DNA of 64,000 nucleotides from Akkermansia sp. Its GTDB lineage: Bacteria; Verrucomicrobiota; Verrucomicrobiia; Verrucomicrobiales; Akkermansiaceae. The notes under the pieces were generated by a model that was given only the letters and a program-made list of their open reading frames with translations, ran no database searches and had not been told where the DNA came from. The stretch lies in NCBI GenBank assembly GCA_030536145.1, contig JAUNQN010000007.1, forward strand, positions 22,176-86,175. The letters run 5' to 3'. A program made the position numbers and the translations under genes. Shown one piece after another: positions 25,948 to 33,974 of this stretch (positions within the stretch are counted from its first letter, which is position 1; every line of letters starts with the position of its first letter).

Positions 25948-27447
25948 TTACAGGAAAAGGTCCACCACGTACTCGTCCTTGAAATTGGTGCCGGTGATAC
26001 GCACCCAGTACACGCCCACGTTCATACCATCCTTCTTGGTGAACTGGGAGTAGTCCGGCTCAAAGACAATGCTGTTCGCCACGGGATAGCCGCCGTTGTT
26101 GGGGTGCACGAACACCTTCTGCACGTTCACCTTGGGGGCGGAGGCCAGCTCCTTGGCGCTGGGCGCGGCCTTCAGGCTGCGGGGCATGCGCCACATTTCC
26201 ACCTTGGCGTTCTGGGGCACGGAGACCCCCTGGGCGGGGTAGTAGCTCCAACCGTTGCCCTTCAGGTAGTTGGCGGGGAAGAAGCCGCGGCCGGGGTAGC
26301 TGCGCGCCTTCTTCTGGGGCTGGCCGGAGAGGTCGCTGGTGCGCATGGCGTGGAAACCGCCGCTCACGCCGAAGGCGGTCTTGCGGGACTGGGGGAAGAG
26401 AATCCAGGCGCGGTGGCCGCGCTTCTCGCGGTTGTTGTCGCCGGCATCCTCCACGTAGCCGATGACGGAGGCGGCTGCAGGAATAATCTGGGAGCCCATG
26501 TGCAGGTTGCACTTGTCCGTGGAATGGCCCAGGCCGTGGGAGATGGTGCCGGCCTTCTTGCAGGCGTCGGAGGCATCCTGGGCATCACGCTTGTAGCCGG
26601 AATCAAAGGTCATGAAGGTTTCCACGTTGCAGAGGAAGCGGTACACGTTCACCATGTTCACGGCATCCTGCTGGGTGGAGTCCGCGCCGTGTGCGGGGCG
26701 GGTGGCCAGCAGCTCCTTCACCTTCTTCTCCATGTCCTTCTTGCCCACGGGGTAGAGCTGGCGGCTCACGCCGCCGGCGGTGGGATTGGTGATATTCTTG
26801 ATTTCCGTGGCACTCTTCTTGGCACCCAGGTCTGCAAAGGTGTTGCGCAGGTCCGCCATCATGGAAAGGGCCTCGTCGTCGCTCACCTTGTGCTTGGTAA
26901 GCCCGTCGGCAAAGGCCTTGGCAGGCACCTTCTTGTCCGTGACAAGCCACTTCAGGAAATCCGGCTCCTTCTTGATGACCTCGTCGGAGGCGCCTTCCTT
27001 GCTGCCTGCCGCGTAGTCGATGCACTTGTAGATAGCCATGGCCTGCTTGGCCAGGGAGCCTTTCACGGCGGTCTTGTCAGGCTTGCCGTCCTCACCGAAG
27101 GAGGCGGGGAAAGCCTCGGTCAGCAGGCGCTTCAGCTCGTCCTGCAGGCCCTTGTAGTCGTCGGCATCCGCCTTCTCCTTCACCAGCTTGCGGAGCATCT
27201 TGGCCATAGCCTTGTCCTTGGCGGCCTCAGCGGTCAGGGAGAGTTCCTTCTTCTTGGCGGCGGCCTCCTGGCCCTCGCCGCCCTCTTCCGCAGCGGCGTC
27301 ATCGGCGGCGGGTTCCTCATCGGCGGCATCCTGGCCGGCTACGAAGTCGAAACGGGGCTGGGCATCATCTGCACAGACGCTACCGGCCACCCAGGCACCG
27401 ATGGAGAGGGTGGCACACAGTGAAAGCATTACATGGCGTGTTTTCAT
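25948..27447 (-). CDS. Secreted CAP/SCP-like domain protein
   Basis: A 499-residue exported protein with a signal peptide ending near SVCA, an acidic Ala/Glu/Asp linker (about residues 40-65), a helical middle part, and a domain at about residues 265-370. That domain resembles CAP/SCP proteins: VNMVNVYRFLCNV, then ISHGLGHSTDKC, then EDAGDNNREKRGHRAWILFP, which reproduce the family's N-terminal helix, conserved His and later Glu/His region. CAP proteins often bind lipids or act as proteases or toxins; no function is assigned here. The C-terminal 110 residues look like a beta-sandwich. First gene of an operon with the poly-Gly lipoprotein. Confidence 0.55.
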   Translation of the reverse strand: MKTRHVMLSLCATLSIGAWVAGSVCADDAQPRFDFVAGQDAADEEPAADDAAAEEGGEGQEAAAKKKELSLTAEAAKDKAMAKMLRKLVKEKADADDYKGLQDELKRLLTEAFPASFGEDGKPDKTAVKGSLAKQAMAIYKCIDYAAGSKEGASDEVIKKEPDFLKWLVTDKKVPAKAFADGLTKHKVSDDEALSMMADLRNTFADLGAKKSATEIKNITNPTAGGVSRQLYPVGKKDMEKKVKELLATRPAHGADSTQQDAVNMVNVYRFLCNVETFMTFDSGYKRDAQDASDACKKAGTISHGLGHSTDKCNLHMGSQIIPAAASVIGYVEDAGDNNREKRGHRAWILFPQSRKTAFGVSGGFHAMRTSDLSGQPQKKARSYPGRGFFPANYLKGNGWSYYPAQGVSVPQNAKVEMWRMPRSLKAAPSAKELASAPKVNVQKVFVHPNNGGYPVANSIVFEPDYSQFTKKDGMNVGVYWVRITGTNFKDEYVVDLFL

Positions 27448-27471
27448 GGAATTACAACGGAGTACGCCCCG

Positions 27472-27500
27472 AATTTACAATACACCCCCCGCTGCGTCAA
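27472..27500 (-). promoter_or_regulatory. Promoter of the CAP-like gene operon
   Basis: Minus strand TTGACG, 17 bp, TAAATT; leader about 18 nt. Confidence 0.65.
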
Positions 27501-27548
27501 GCCGAAAGCGCAGCGGAGGGCGTGAAAGTGGCAAAAAGGGGCGGGCTG

Positions 27549-28259
27549 CTACTCGCGGAAATCCTGCGCGTTCTTGCGCATGATATCCACCTGCAGGCGG
27601 GTCAGCTCCTCATCAAAGAGGATGGGGCTGAGCGGCTCCCAGTCGCTCCCGGAGCGCAGGCGGCCCAGCACCAGCTCCACCGGTTCCGCCAGGGTGGAGC
27701 TCATATCCAGCAGGGGAGAGATGAGCACGGCGGCACCTTTCATGTATTCCCGGCTCTCCCCGTGGCGGCGGGGGCCTGCCACGGCCATGTTGTCGAAGCG
27801 GAACTCCATCTCCATCATGTACGTGTGCTCCAGGGAGAACGGCAGCGCGGCGATGCGCTCCACATCCATGTAGAAGCACACGCGGCAGAGCTGCTTGAGC
27901 AGGCCGCAGATGACTGCGGCAGAAAGCAGGCGGCCGTTGGAAACCATCATGTCCAGCGGCTCGCCCTGAATGCGCTCGTTGGCCAGGTACCAGGTACCCT
28001 CGTCCTCCAGCAGCTCCAGGGGAGAAGCCACGTGGGGGTTCATGACGCGGGCCTTGGTGCGGGCGCTTTCAATGAAAAAGTGGACCTTGCGCGGGTCTTT
28101 CACTACCGAGGGGCGCAGGGCCTCCACCAGCACATCACGGCGCACGTCCTTCTGCATGGCGGCGTAGGTCACGGTGGTGGCTGTCTCCTGCACGATGGAG
28201 GAGAGGATGTACTGCTCCCCGATGACGCGCGGCAGGTTGTAGATCAGCGCGGAATCCAT
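27549..28259 (-). CDS. Probable pseudokinase (protein-kinase-like fold without catalytic motifs)
   Basis: A 236-residue cytosolic protein whose first half follows the pattern of a serine/threonine kinase N-lobe. YILSSIVQETATTVTYAAMQKDVRRDVLVEAL matches the glycine-rich loop and beta3 strands, then comes an alpha-C-like helix with FFIESART, and YLANERIQGEPLDMM as a hinge. The glycine-rich loop lacks glycines, the beta3 lysine position is not conserved, and neither HRD nor DFG can be found, so kinase activity is unlikely. It starts four bases after the fucosidase stop, so it is co-transcribed with it. Without the kinase reading it would be simply unknown. Confidence 0.5.
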   Translation of the reverse strand: MDSALIYNLPRVIGEQYILSSIVQETATTVTYAAMQKDVRRDVLVEALRPSVVKDPRKVHFFIESARTKARVMNPHVASPLELLEDEGTWYLANERIQGEPLDMMVSNGRLLSAAVICGLLKQLCRVCFYMDVERIAALPFSLEHTYMMEMEFRFDNMAVAGPRRHGESREYMKGAAVLISPLLDMSSTLAEPVELVLGRLRSGSDWEPLSPILFDEELTRLQVDIMRKNAQDFRE

Positions 28260-28263
28260 GGAA

Positions 28264-29748
28264 TCAGGGGTTGAAGCTGAGCTTGAGCACGGGCAGGCCC
28301 TCCACGGCCTTCTCCCAGGCGGCGGCGGGCACGGAGAACTCCATGTAGGCCTTGGGCTCGTCCTGCCCCGGCTCCTCCACGCGCCGCATCTGCACCTTGC
28401 ACTCCGGCTGGCCCAGGATGGAGGGGGCCACGTTCTCAATCTGCGTGGCGGGTATGCGCAGCACGTAGTCCTGCTTCTGCGCGGCGGGCAGGAACACGTA
28501 CATGTCCTCCCGCACCATGCTGGCGCCCACGCCCTCCGGGAAATCCACATCCAGCACGCCTCGGCTCTCGTAGATGGACTCGGAGTTCACCTTCATCCAG
28601 TCGCCCACGCGGCGGAAGACCTTCACCAGCGCGGCCGGTATGGAGCCGTCTGCGCGCGGGCCCACGTTCAGCAGGAAATTGCCGCCCTTGGCAGCGCATT
28701 CCTCCAGCTTGGAGATGACCTCCTGCGGGCTCTTGAACTTCAGGTCCACGGAGCAGAAGCCCCACTTGTCACCCACGGTCATGCAGGCCTCCCAGTCCAC
28801 GCCGGGGTAGCCCTTGGCGGGAATGCGCTTCTCCGGGGAGGTGTAGTCGCCGTGCCTGCGGGGCAGCACCTCGCCGTCCTTGGAGGCATCAAACCCGGAG
28901 AGGTTGTAGAGGCGGTTGTTCATGATGATGCCGGGCTGCAAGCTGTGGGCCATGGTCATGAGCTCCGTGGCCTTCCACCCGCGGTCGCCCTCTGCCGCGC
29001 CCTGGGAGTAGTCCCACCACAGGATGCTGATGTCGCCGTACTTGGTGAGCAGCTCTCGCACCTGGCCGTGCAGGTATTTCAGGTAGGACTCGTGGTTGCG
29101 GGGTATGCCCTTCTTCTTGAGCATGGCCTCCTGGTCCTCCGGGTAGCACAGGTCCGGACAGATGGTATTGTCGTAATCCTGGTGGTGCCAGTCGATAACG
29201 CTGTGGTACAGGCCGATGCGGATACCGCGCTTGCGGAAGGAATCCGTGTATTCCTTCACAATGTCGCGCCCCACGGCCTTGCCGGCGCAGTAGTCCGTGC
29301 TGTCGGTGTCGAACAGGGCAAATCCCTCATGGTGCTTGGTGGTGAGCACGGCATAGCGGCAGCCGGCGTAGGCGGCCAGGTCTGCCCAGGCCTCCGTGCA
29401 GCCGGGGGCGGGCTTGAAACGCGGCAGGGCCTCTGCGGCGTAGGTTTCCGTATCCAGCTTCATGTTGCGCTGAATCCACTCGCCGCCGCCGAACTCGCCC
29501 TTGAAAAAGCCGCCCAGGCCGGAATACAGGCCGTAATGGATGAACATGCCGAACTTGGCATCACGCCACCACTGCATGCGGGCATCGCGCTGCTCGTCCG
29601 TTTCCTCCCAGGGCAGGATGACCTTGCCGCCTGCGGGTGCGGCGCTTGCCGCCTGCGGGGCGGGCGCGGGTGCGGCGGGCGCATCCTGAGCCATGGTGCA
29701 GAGTCCGGTGCCCAGCAGGGCCATCAATGTAAGGCTTTTCCTAATCAT
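28264..29748 (-). CDS. GH29 alpha-L-fucosidase, secreted
   Basis: Releases terminal L-fucose from host glycans such as mucin O-glycans. The 494-residue protein has a signal peptide (to about residue 20), an Ala/Pro-rich linker, and the GH29 barrel. Visible family elements are WWRDAKFGMFIHYGLYS at the barrel entrance, YAVLTTKHHEGFALFDT, GLYHSVIDW, and the nucleophile Asp in DISILWWDYSQG. A C-terminal beta-domain completes the fold. The start is fixed by a promoter 6 nt upstream. It is divergent from dapA with the two -35 boxes only 14 bp apart. The kinase-like gene follows at 4 nt. Confidence 0.93.
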   Translation of the reverse strand: MIRKSLTLMALLGTGLCTMAQDAPAAPAPAPQAASAAPAGGKVILPWEETDEQRDARMQWWRDAKFGMFIHYGLYSGLGGFFKGEFGGGEWIQRNMKLDTETYAAEALPRFKPAPGCTEAWADLAAYAGCRYAVLTTKHHEGFALFDTDSTDYCAGKAVGRDIVKEYTDSFRKRGIRIGLYHSVIDWHHQDYDNTICPDLCYPEDQEAMLKKKGIPRNHESYLKYLHGQVRELLTKYGDISILWWDYSQGAAEGDRGWKATELMTMAHSLQPGIIMNNRLYNLSGFDASKDGEVLPRRHGDYTSPEKRIPAKGYPGVDWEACMTVGDKWGFCSVDLKFKSPQEVISKLEECAAKGGNFLLNVGPRADGSIPAALVKVFRRVGDWMKVNSESIYESRGVLDVDFPEGVGASMVREDMYVFLPAAQKQDYVLRIPATQIENVAPSILGQPECKVQMRRVEEPGQDEPKAYMEFSVPAAAWEKAVEGLPVLKLSFNP

Positions 29749-29754
29749 GCGGCT

Positions 29755-29783
29755 ACTCTACCACCCCCGCCCCCGCGTGTCAA
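29755..29783 (-). promoter_or_regulatory. Promoter of the GH29-pseudokinase operon
   Basis: Minus strand TTGACA, 17 bp, TAGAGT with upstream TGG; six bases to the ATG, so predicted leaderless. Confidence 0.75.
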
Positions 29784-29797
29784 TCAAATGTTTAACA

Positions 29798-29826
29798 TTG
29801 AATTTTCCGAAAAGCCGTGCTATCAT
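29798..29826 (+). promoter_or_regulatory. Promoter of the dapA-bioC operon
   Basis: TTGAAT, 17 bp, TATCAT with upstream TGC; 12 nt to the dapA ATG, leader about 5 nt. Back-to-back with the fucosidase promoter. Confidence 0.7.
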
Positions 29827-29838
29827 GCGCGCGACACC

Positions 29839-30720
29839 ATGAAATACCAAGGCCTTTACACAGCAATCGTCACCCCTTTCAAGGACAACCAAGTGGATTA
29901 CGACGCCTTCCGCAAGCTCATCGAAGCCCAGGTGGCAGCGGGCGTGACCGGCATTGTGCCCGTGGGCACCACCGGAGAATCCCCCACCCTTTCCCATGTG
30001 GAGCACATGGAAGTTATCCGCAAGGCCGTGGAGTTTGCCGCAGGCCGCTGCCAGGTGATTGCCGGCACCGGCTCCAACTCCACCGCAGAGGCCATCCTGA
30101 TGACCAAGGAGGCCGAGGCCATGGGTGCCGACGGCACGCTGCAGGTCTGCCCCTACTACAACAAGCCCAGCCAGGAGGGCGTGTACCGCCACTTCAAGGC
30201 CGTGGCGGAGTGCTCCTCCCTGCCCGTCATCCTGTACAGCATCCCCGGCCGCAGCGGCATTGAGATTGCCGTGGATACCGTGGTGCGCCTGGCCAAGGAC
30301 TGCCCCACCATCGTGGCCATCAAGGAGGCCGGCGGCAGCGTGGAGCGCGTGAACCAGCTGGTGCAGGCCCTGCCGGAGGATTTTGCCGTGCTCAGCGGCG
30401 ACGACGGCCTGACGGTCCCCTTCATCTCCTGCGGCGCCTGCGGCCTGGTTTCCGTGACATCCAACGTGGCCCCCGCGCTCATGAAGGAGCTGGTGGATGC
30501 CGCGCTCTCCGGCGACGGCAAGCTGGCCACGCAGCTGCAGAAGAAGTACTACCCGCTCATGAAGGGCCTGATGAGCCTGGACACCAACCCGGTGCCCGTC
30601 AAGGCGGCGCTGGCCCTGCGCGGCGACATTTCCTGGGAGCTGCGCCTGCCGCTGGCCCCGCTGGCGGAAGAGAAGCACGCCACCCTGCTCAACCTGCTCC
30701 GCAACTTCAACCTTGCCTAA
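29839..30720 (+). CDS. dapA: 4-hydroxy-tetrahydrodipicolinate synthase
   Basis: Condenses pyruvate with aspartate semialdehyde, the first committed step to lysine and diaminopimelate. At 293 residues it has normal length. Motifs: GTTGESPTL for pyruvate carboxylate binding, the catalytic Tyr in LYSIPGRSG, and the Schiff-base Lys in IVAIKEAGG. The frame is open far upstream, but that part lies antisense to the fucosidase and upstream of the promoter; the ATG gives the standard MKYQGLYTAIVTPF start. First gene of a six-gene biosynthetic operon. Confidence 0.97.
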   Translation: MKYQGLYTAIVTPFKDNQVDYDAFRKLIEAQVAAGVTGIVPVGTTGESPTLSHVEHMEVIRKAVEFAAGRCQVIAGTGSNSTAEAILMTKEAEAMGADGTLQVCPYYNKPSQEGVYRHFKAVAECSSLPVILYSIPGRSGIEIAVDTVVRLAKDCPTIVAIKEAGGSVERVNQLVQALPEDFAVLSGDDGLTVPFISCGACGLVSVTSNVAPALMKELVDAALSGDGKLATQLQKKYYPLMKGLMSLDTNPVPVKAALALRGDISWELRLPLAPLAEEKHATLLNLLRNFNLA

Positions 30721-30723
30721 GCC

Positions 30724-31458
30724 ATGATGCAGATACTCGTCACCGGAATCTCCGGCCGCATGGGCCAGGCCGTGAAGGCCGCCGTGGAAGCCAACCCGCA
30801 GGCGGAGCTGGCCGCCACGCATGATGTGGGCCAGGACATCGCCGCCGCCATGCAGAAGGCGGATATAGCCATTGATTTCTCCTTCCACGGCTTCACGCCG
30901 GAGCTGCTGGCCACCGCCGTGGCCCAGGGCAAGCCCCTGGTCATCGGCACCACCGGCCACACGGCAGAGGAGCGCGCCGCCATCGCGGATGCCGCCAGGC
31001 AGATTCCCGTCGTCTTCGCCTCCAACTACTCCGTGGGCGTGAACACGCTCTTCTGGCTCACCCGCAAGGCAACCCGTATCCTGAAGGACTACGACATCGA
31101 GATAGTGGAGATGCACCACCACCACAAGCTGGATGCCCCCAGCGGCACCGCCCGCACCCTGGCAGAGGTGGTGTGCGGGGAAACCGGCCTGGACTATGAG
31201 AAGGACGTGATGCACGGCCGCGAGGGCCTGGTGGGCGCGCGCCCGCAGAGGCAGATCGGCATGCACTCCCTGCGCGGCGGCGACGTGGTGGGCGACCACA
31301 CCGTGATGTACGCCACGGACGGCGAGCGCGTGGAGCTCACCCACAAGGCATCCAGCCGCATGACCTTTGCCAACGGCGCCGTGCGCGCCGCGCTCTGGCT
31401 GGCCGGCAAGCCCGCGGGCCTGTACAACATGCAGGACGTGCTGGGATTCCAAGACTGA
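30724..31458 (+). CDS. dapB: 4-hydroxy-tetrahydrodipicolinate reductase
   Basis: Reduces the DapA product with NAD(P)H, the second step of the lysine/DAP branch. The 244-residue protein shows the nucleotide-binding ITGISGRMGQAV-type start (here VTGISGRMGQAVKAA), IDFSFHG, GTTGHT, and the active-site EMHHHHKLDAPSGTA. It begins 3 nt after dapA. Two consecutive ATG codons exist; the first is used. folK follows 6 nt after the stop. Confidence 0.97.
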   Translation: MMQILVTGISGRMGQAVKAAVEANPQAELAATHDVGQDIAAAMQKADIAIDFSFHGFTPELLATAVAQGKPLVIGTTGHTAEERAAIADAARQIPVVFASNYSVGVNTLFWLTRKATRILKDYDIEIVEMHHHHKLDAPSGTARTLAEVVCGETGLDYEKDVMHGREGLVGARPQRQIGMHSLRGGDVVGDHTVMYATDGERVELTHKASSRMTFANGAVRAALWLAGKPAGLYNMQDVLGFQD

Positions 31459-31464
31459 TACGCC

Positions 31465-31971
31465 ATGCCCGATCCCGCTGCCATGCGGCGCGCCGGATTC
31501 TCCCTGGGTTCCAACCTGGGGGACCGGCTCGCCAACCTGGAACAAGCCTGCGACTACCTGTCAGACGTCTTCGGCTCCCTGCGCCTCTCCCAGGTGTATG
31601 AGACGGAGCCGGTGGGCTGCCCGCCCGGCTCCCCCGCCTACCTGAACGCCTGCGTGGAGGTGGAAACCGCCATGCCCGCGCAGGAAATCATGGAGCTGTG
31701 CCTGAAGATAGAGCAGGAGCTGGGCCGTACCCGCACCGGGGTGTACGGAGAGGCCCGCACCTGCGATATCGACCTCATCTACTGCGGACAGGAGAGCTGC
31801 GCCACCCCGCAGCTCACCCTGCCCCACCCCCGCGCCCATGAGCGCGCCTTTGTGCTGCGCCCCCTGTGCGACATAGACCCCGCCCTTACCCTGCCCGGCC
31901 AGTCCAAGACCGTGGCCGCCCTGCTGGCGGAGCTGCCGGAAGGCCCCTCCGTCACCCCTTTCCCTCTCTGA
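31465..31971 (+). CDS. folK: HPPK, 6-hydroxymethyl-dihydropterin pyrophosphokinase
   Basis: Transfers pyrophosphate from ATP to hydroxymethyl-dihydropterin in folate synthesis. The 168-residue protein has the HPPK hallmarks SLGSNLGDR at the N-terminus and, centrally, R-x-CDIDLIYCG followed by LPHPRAHERAFVLRPL. It stands alone, not fused to FolB or FolP. It lies 6 nt after dapB and 20 nt before panB, in a CGCC-ATG start context. Confidence 0.95.
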   Translation: MPDPAAMRRAGFSLGSNLGDRLANLEQACDYLSDVFGSLRLSQVYETEPVGCPPGSPAYLNACVEVETAMPAQEIMELCLKIEQELGRTRTGVYGEARTCDIDLIYCGQESCATPQLTLPHPRAHERAFVLRPLCDIDPALTLPGQSKTVAALLAELPEGPSVTPFPL

Positions 31972-31991
31972 TTTCCCATACTTACATACCA

Positions 31992-32759
31992 ATGGACAAG
32001 ATTGAACGCATCCGCGCGCTGCGCGGGCAACGCCCCATAACGGAACTCACCGCCTACGACTACCCCACCGCGCGCCTGCTGGACGAGGCAGGAATCGACA
32101 TGATCCTGGTGGGAGACTCCGTGGGCATGGTGGTCATGGGGTACGAGGACACCACCGAGGTGACCCTGGCGGACATGCTGCACCACGGCCGCCTGGCGGC
32201 ACGCGGGGCCAAGGATGCCGTGGTGATCCTGGATATGCCCATCCACACCTACGACACCCCGGAGCAGGCAGTGGAAACCGCCCGCAAGCTCATGGAAACG
32301 GGCGTGGACGCCGTGAAACTGGAGGGAGGTGCGGCCAAGGAAGCCCACATCCGCGCCATTGTGCAGGCGGGCATTCCCGTGCAGGCCCACATCGGCCTGC
32401 TGCCCCAGAAGGTGCGGGAGGAAGGCGGCTACCGCATGAAGGGCAAGACGGACGAGGAGGCCGCCGCGCTCATGGAGGACATACAGGCCGTGGCACGCGC
32501 CGGAGCCTTCTCCGTGGTCATTGAATGCACCAAGAAGGACGTGGCAGCCGCCATCACCGCCGCCAGCCCCATCCCCACCATCGGCATCGGCGCCGGGCAC
32601 GGCACCTGTGATGGAGAGGTGAGCGTGATCCATGACCTGGTGGGCGGATTCCCCTGGTTCACCCCCTCCTTCATCACCCCGCGCGCTGCCGTGGGGGCAG
32701 AGATTTCCCGCGCCGCCAAGGAATGGGCGGCAGACCTGCTGGTTCCCGCCAAGGACTGA
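31992..32759 (+). CDS. panB: 3-methyl-2-oxobutanoate hydroxymethyltransferase
   Basis: Adds a hydroxymethyl group from methylene-THF to ketoisovalerate, the first step to pantoate and CoA. At 255 residues, it has the PanB motifs TAYDYPTARLLDEAGIDMILVGDSVGMV (substrate and Mg binding), VKLEGG and the catalytic Glu in VVIECT, then GIGAG. It depends on folate, so its neighbour folK supplies its cofactor pathway. bioF starts 9 nt downstream. Confidence 0.97.
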   Translation: MDKIERIRALRGQRPITELTAYDYPTARLLDEAGIDMILVGDSVGMVVMGYEDTTEVTLADMLHHGRLAARGAKDAVVILDMPIHTYDTPEQAVETARKLMETGVDAVKLEGGAAKEAHIRAIVQAGIPVQAHIGLLPQKVREEGGYRMKGKTDEEAAALMEDIQAVARAGAFSVVIECTKKDVAAAITAASPIPTIGIGAGHGTCDGEVSVIHDLVGGFPWFTPSFITPRAAVGAEISRAAKEWAADLLVPAKD

Positions 32760-32768
32760 CCCGCCGCC

Positions 32769-33974
32769 ATGGACCTGGATGAACGCATGGCCGCAGAGCT
32801 GGCCGCACTGGAGCAGGCGGGGAACCTGCGCTCCCTGAACACCCTGCTCACCGACGGTGCCTACCTGCACCGCGGCACGGAGCGGTTCCTGAACCTGTCA
32901 TCCAACGACTACCTGGGCCTGGGCTGCACGCCGTATGCGGAGGTGAACCTGGCGCAGTACTGGGCCACGCGTTTCCCGGACTGCCCGCGCAGCCCCCATA
33001 CCGGCGGCAACCCGGCCTCACGGCTCATGACCGGGAACTCCCCGGAGTATGATGCGGTGGAGGCGGAGCTGGCCGCCCTGTTCCCCGGCAAGGCTGCCCT
33101 GGTGCTGGGCTGCGGATTCATGGCAAACAGCGGACTCATGCCCGCACTGGCGCAGAAGGGGGACCTGGTGCTGGCGGACAAGCTGGTGCATGCCAGCATC
33201 ATCGAGGGACTGATGCACACGGATGCCGCCTTCCGCCGCTTCCCGCACAACGACACCGCCGCCCTGGAGCGCCTGCTGGCCGCCGCCGCAGGCAAGCACG
33301 GGAACACCTGGGTCATCATCGAATCCCTGTACAGCATGGACGGCGACCTGGCCCCCATGCAGCAAATCCTGGAGCTGAAGGACAAGTACGGCTTCCGCCT
33401 GTATGTGGACGAGGCCCACTCCTTCGGCACGCGCGGCCCCGCCGGGGCCGGCTACTGCGCAGAGCTGGGCGTGGCGGACCGGGTGGACCTCATGGTCGTC
33501 ACCTTCGGCAAGGCGCTCTCCGGCGCCGGGGCCGCGGTCATCTGCCCGCCGCTCATGCGGCGCTACCTGGTGAACCGCATGCGCCCGCTCATCTTCTCCA
33601 CCGCGCTGCCGCCGCACACGCTCATGTGGGTGGGCATGGTGCTGCATGAAATGCGCACGGACAGCCTGCACGCGGAAAACCCCGCCCTGTACCCCGGCAT
33701 GCACACCCTGCGCGCCCGCCTCTCGGAGCTGGTGCAGTGGTTCAGCAGGGAGAGCGGCATCCCCGCCCAGTCCCAAATCATCCCCCTGCCCTGCGGCAGC
33801 AATGAGCGCGCCCTGGCCGTGGCCGCGCAGGGGCGGCAGGAAGCCCTGTGGCTCACCGCCATCCGCCACCCCACGGTTCCCGTGGGCACCGCCCGTATCC
33901 GCCTGTCCCTCCACGCCGCGCTCACCCCGCGGCAGCTTGCCCCCCTGGTTGAACTATGCAGGAAACTTGGCTGA
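32769..33974 (+). CDS. bioF: 8-amino-7-oxononanoate synthase (BioF-type alpha-oxoamine synthase)
   Basis: PLP enzyme joining pimeloyl-ACP and alanine in biotin synthesis. The 401-residue protein has SSNDYLGLG at the N-terminus, HASIIEG, DEAHSFG and the PLP-lysine segment TFGKALSGAGAAV, all typical of alpha-oxoamine synthases. These motifs alone do not separate BioF from Kbl or sphinganine synthases. The next gene, bioG-bioC, overlaps by 19 nt and makes the biotin role very likely. It starts in a CCGCCGCC-ATG context. Confidence 0.93.
   Translation: MDLDERMAAELAALEQAGNLRSLNTLLTDGAYLHRGTERFLNLSSNDYLGLGCTPYAEVNLAQYWATRFPDCPRSPHTGGNPASRLMTGNSPEYDAVEAELAALFPGKAALVLGCGFMANSGLMPALAQKGDLVLADKLVHASIIEGLMHTDAAFRRFPHNDTAALERLLAAAAGKHGNTWVIIESLYSMDGDLAPMQQILELKDKYGFRLYVDEAHSFGTRGPAGAGYCAELGVADRVDLMVVTFGKALSGAGAAVICPPLMRRYLVNRMRPLIFSTALPPHTLMWVGMVLHEMRTDSLHAENPALYPGMHTLRARLSELVQWFSRESGIPAQSQIIPLPCGSNERALAVAAQGRQEALWLTAIRHPTVPVGTARIRLSLHAALTPRQLAPLVELCRKLG

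Noticed and set aside
28258..29838. In-frame upstream extension of dapA
   Set aside because: It is antisense to the fucosidase and lies upstream of the dapA promoter; DapA is complete from the ATG at 29839.
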